DNA of 8,799 nt. Source: Planctomycetota bacterium. Its GTDB lineage: Bacteria > Planctomycetota > Phycisphaerae > UBA1845 > PWPN01. Position numbers and translations under genes: made by a program. Positions 6,328-8,799 of the stretch are shown piece after piece (position 1 is the first letter of the stretch; every line of letters begins with the position of its first letter). The stretch covers positions 3,461,869 through 3,470,667 of the forward strand of contig CP070790.1 of NCBI GenBank assembly GCA_020346805.1, in the 5' to 3' direction. The notes beneath the pieces were generated by a model. The model was given only the letters and a program-made list of their open reading frames with translations, made no database searches and was not told the origin of the DNA.

Positions 6328-8799
6328 ATGGGCGAAAAAAATTTATGGTCGAAAATAGGTTTAATCGTACTGTTGGCCGGAATGTGTATCTGGCAACTTT
6401 ATCCCCCACGCGAAAAGCTCAAACCGGGGATCGATTTAGGCGGTGGGCATAGTCTGTTATTCGAAATCGATGACACCGGTCTGGAACATCGACGAGACCT
6501 GGCGGTTAGCGTGATGAACGTGCTGAAAAAGCGTGTGGATCCCCAGGGTAACCGCAACCTGATTTGGCGTCCGATCGGGCGTAACCGGCTTGAGATCCAG
6601 ATGCCTCGTCCCCAAAGCGGCCAAAAAGAAAGGCTGGAAGCTTACGAGAAGACAACCGTTGCTCTTAATGCCACCAACATCACCACGGAGCAGATTCGAA
6701 ACGCGCTGGGCTTGCCGGCCGAGGAACAACAAGCGGAATTCGCCAAGTTGACAGGGGTGGTTAAGTCACGCGAGGATTTATTTAACAAACTTGCTGAAGT
6801 AGACAAGAAATACAGAGAGCTCAATGAAAAATATAGTCAACTTCAAGCCGCCTCCACCCAACCGGTTGGCGGCGAACTCGCCAATCAGATAGACCAGGCC
6901 TTTAACGACCGCAATCAGCTTATGGAAAAACTGTTGGAGACAAATCTTGAAACCCGGATGCTGAGCGATCTGCTCGAACTCGGTCCTCAGAGTAAGGCCC
7001 GTATCGAAGGCTTGCGCAAAGTCAAGGAGGCTCATCCGGATCTGGTATCCCTGATTGACGAAATGGCCTCAGCTTACGATGAGTACGCCAAGTACAAAGG
7101 GGCCCTTGACGATCCTTCCGATTTAATGCGTCTGTTGCGAGGGGCGGGCGTACTGGAGTTTCGCATTCTGGCCACTACCGATGTCGATTCCAAGATGCTT
7201 GACTCTTCAAATCCAAGCTACAATGAACCGCTCAGCAAGTACGAGGAACAACTGACCAAATTCGGCCCCCGTCCCCGGCCGGGCGACAATTACCAATGGT
7301 TCAAATTGGCCAAACAAGAGGAAGAGCGTTTCGGTCAGAACACGGTTATCCGCGAATACGCGGGTGCCAGATATGTTTTGTCTCACTCCCGACCGGACAT
7401 GGGACTGCTCAACGACGGAACCTGGAACCTGGAGGGAGCCCGTTATGACCAGGACACTATGGGCCGCCCCGCCGTAGGCTTCGTGTTAGACAGGTCTGGA
7501 GGAAATCAATTCTGGATCATGACCGGCAACAACGTAAATCGGCCTCTTTGCATATTCCTGGACAATGAGGCCGTTTCCGCTGCAAACATCGCAGAACAAA
7601 TTCCAGCAGATGGTCAGATCTCCGGCGATTTCTCGGACGAATATGTATGGTACCTGATCAGCACGCTTGAGGCAGGGGCGTTGCCGGCCCGTTTAAAAGA
7701 AGTGCCTCTACAACAGAAAAGCATTGGGCCCTCGCTGGGGGAAACCAACCGGGCCAAAGGTGAACAGGCCATCAAGATTGCTTTCCTGGTGACCATCCTC
7801 TTTATGCTTGGATACTACATGTATAACGGGGCCATCGCCGACATCGCCCTGTTATTGAATTTAATCATTACCCTGGGGATTATGTCCTTCCTGCAGGCCA
7901 CCTTTACTTTGCCGGGTATCGCCGGCCTGATCCTGACATTGGGTATGGCGGTCGACGCCAATGTGCTGATCTATGAACGTATTCGAGAAGAACTGCATCT
8001 GGGGGCCTCGACCAAAAAAGCGGTGAAGCTGGGATATGAAAAGGCGTTTAGCGCAATTTTGGACTCCAATATTACTACCATTATCACCGCGCTCATTCTC
8101 GGCTCCTTAGGCAGCGAGGAAATCAAGGGATTCGGCCTGACGCTGGGTATCGGCTTGTGTACCAGTATGTTCACTGCCTTGTTTGTCACGCGGCAGTTCT
8201 TCCATGTCATGGTACCCGAGAAACTGAATCTCACGGAAACCAGGCGGGCATGGATGGGAACCGGTATTCTGGCCTTGGCCGGCGGCGGAGTATTCGGACT
8301 GGGCTGGCTCTTCAACGCCACTCCCGAATTGCGAGAGGAATCAACGCTGATCGGGTTCAGTGAGTTCCTGGGAGTGATGTTTGCAACCGCTGCCGTTCTA
8401 ATGGTGGCCTTGTGGTTCTTTCGCATCATGTACAAAGCTACCGGTTATCAAAAAGCCAACCGCCTGCCGATGATGAGACTATTCGGCGCTCCAAATATTA
8501 ACTGGATCGGCAAACATAAAATCTTCTGGACCATATCGGCATTAGTTATCATAGGAGGATTTATTTTCGAGGCCGGTGTCAAAAAGGAAGACTACCTGGA
8601 TATCGAGTTTATCGGGGGCACCAGTGTGCAGGTCGAGGTCAAAGATGAATACAAGGACATGACCGATGAAGAACTATTCAAACGCATCGCAAGCGAAGAT
8701 GAAGCGGATGGCCCAACAGTTGTCACCTGGCTGGAGCATGCTGCCCAACAGATCGAAAACCTTTCCATGACCGATGCCGGCAACTTTGCTTTCGTGATG
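6328..8799 (+). CDS. secDF: Fused protein translocase subunit SecDF (3' end beyond the window)
   Basis: An open frame of 824 codons from ATG 6328 (GAGGAA 5 nt upstream) to the window edge without a stop. SecDF is an RND-type membrane protein that uses the proton gradient to pull exported proteins off the SecYEG channel. Features in order: TM1 (~10-25); GIDLGGG (34-40); a charged helical insert (~95-270), longer than I expect for a P1 domain; GVLEFRIL (275-282); the P1 base with PAVGFVLD (382-389), LCIFLDNEAVSAANI (407-421) and IGPSLG (466-471); TM2-TM6 (~483-625) with GMAVDANVLIYERIREEL (539-556), whose Asp543 matches the SecD aspartate needed for proton-driven function. Two further hydrophobic segments (~643-663 and ~680-700) precede the SecF half, which starts with a TM (~734-750) and DIEFIGGTS (758-766). 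That motif departs from GIDFTGGT (Gly to Asp, Asp to Glu). SecDF identity is certain; the extra segments are read by eye. Confidence 0.95.
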   Translation, partial: MGEKNLWSKIGLIVLLAGMCIWQLYPPREKLKPGIDLGGGHSLLFEIDDTGLEHRRDLAVSVMNVLKKRVDPQGNRNLIWRPIGRNRLEIQMPRPQSGQKERLEAYEKTTVALNATNITTEQIRNALGLPAEEQQAEFAKLTGVVKSREDLFNKLAEVDKKYRELNEKYSQLQAASTQPVGGELANQIDQAFNDRNQLMEKLLETNLETRMLSDLLELGPQSKARIEGLRKVKEAHPDLVSLIDEMASAYDEYAKYKGALDDPSDLMRLLRGAGVLEFRILATTDVDSKMLDSSNPSYNEPLSKYEEQLTKFGPRPRPGDNYQWFKLAKQEEERFGQNTVIREYAGARYVLSHSRPDMGLLNDGTWNLEGARYDQDTMGRPAVGFVLDRSGGNQFWIMTGNNVNRPLCIFLDNEAVSAANIAEQIPADGQISGDFSDEYVWYLISTLEAGALPARLKEVPLQQKSIGPSLGETNRAKGEQAIKIAFLVTILFMLGYYMYNGAIADIALLLNLIITLGIMSFLQATFTLPGIAGLILTLGMAVDANVLIYERIREELHLGASTKKAVKLGYEKAFSAILDSNITTIITALILGSLGSEEIKGFGLTLGIGLCTSMFTALFVTRQFFHVMVPEKLNLTETRRAWMGTGILALAGGGVFGLGWLFNATPELREESTLIGFSEFLGVMFATAAVLMVALWFFRIMYKATGYQKANRLPMMRLFGAPNINWIGKHKIFWTISALVIIGGFIFEAGVKKEDYLDIEFIGGTSVQVEVKDEYKDMTDEELFKRIASEDEADGPTVVTWLEHAAQQIENLSMTDAGNFAFVM

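Noticed and set aside
7971..8435. 154-codon minus-strand frame
   Set aside because: It is antisense to the transmembrane part of SecDF, which carries diagnostic motifs.
1..8799. CRISPR arrays, tRNA or rRNA genes, insertion sequences, phage genes
   Set aside because: No regularly spaced repeats, cloverleaf-like segments, rRNA stretches, transposase motifs or terminal inverted repeats were seen.

Overview
The window looks like a chromosomal segment of a bacterium, most likely a planctomycete of the Phycisphaerae type. The reasons are a fused SecDF with a long helical insert, a MEMO1-family protein carrying an extra N-terminal domain, a DUF547 lipoprotein, frequent TTG/GTG starts and intermediate GC. 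No 16S rRNA or phylogenetic marker is present, so this placement is an inference.

Layout. Positions 1-231 hold no convincing gene. They contain a terminator-like structure (8-75) and a short inverted repeat (180-202). Positions 232-3759 are a tight three-gene + strand operon: a DUF547 lipoprotein, an M20-peptidase-like protein, and a lipoprotein of unknown family (gaps of 24 and 30 nt). Positions 3760-4281 are decayed DNA. They hold two short fragments copied from the M20 gene's 3' end and the lipoprotein gene's 5' end, in the same order but with about 200 nt between them lost. An N-terminally truncated prenyltransferase/terpene-cyclase-like repeat fragment follows. Positions 4295-5527 (minus) encode a MEMO1 / AmmeMemoRadiSam system protein B homologue, convergent with the debris. 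A divergent intergenic region with a good sigma70-type promoter (5699-5728) leads rightward to a small secreted protein of unknown family (5771-6196) and then to secDF (6328 to the window end, incomplete).

Functional reading. The most unusual part is the left operon. The M20-like protein keeps the family's backbone motifs, but the aligned positions for metal ligands and catalytic acids are changed: HxD reads NxD, GRGAxD reads GRGAxG, EE reads GQ, and the C-terminal AH reads AS. It also appears to carry two lid domains. The neighbouring DUF547 protein has likewise lost both cysteines of its family's signature. Together with the third gene, also a lipoprotein, this suggests a module of non-catalytic (binding or scaffold) proteins, two of them anchored at the cell envelope. 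A partial tandem duplication of this module occurred and then decayed. The right half is housekeeping: SecDF drives late steps of Sec-dependent export using the proton gradient, with two apparent architectural extras (a P1-domain helical insert and two extra membrane segments before the SecF half). No CRISPR array, tRNA, rRNA, transposase or phage gene was seen.
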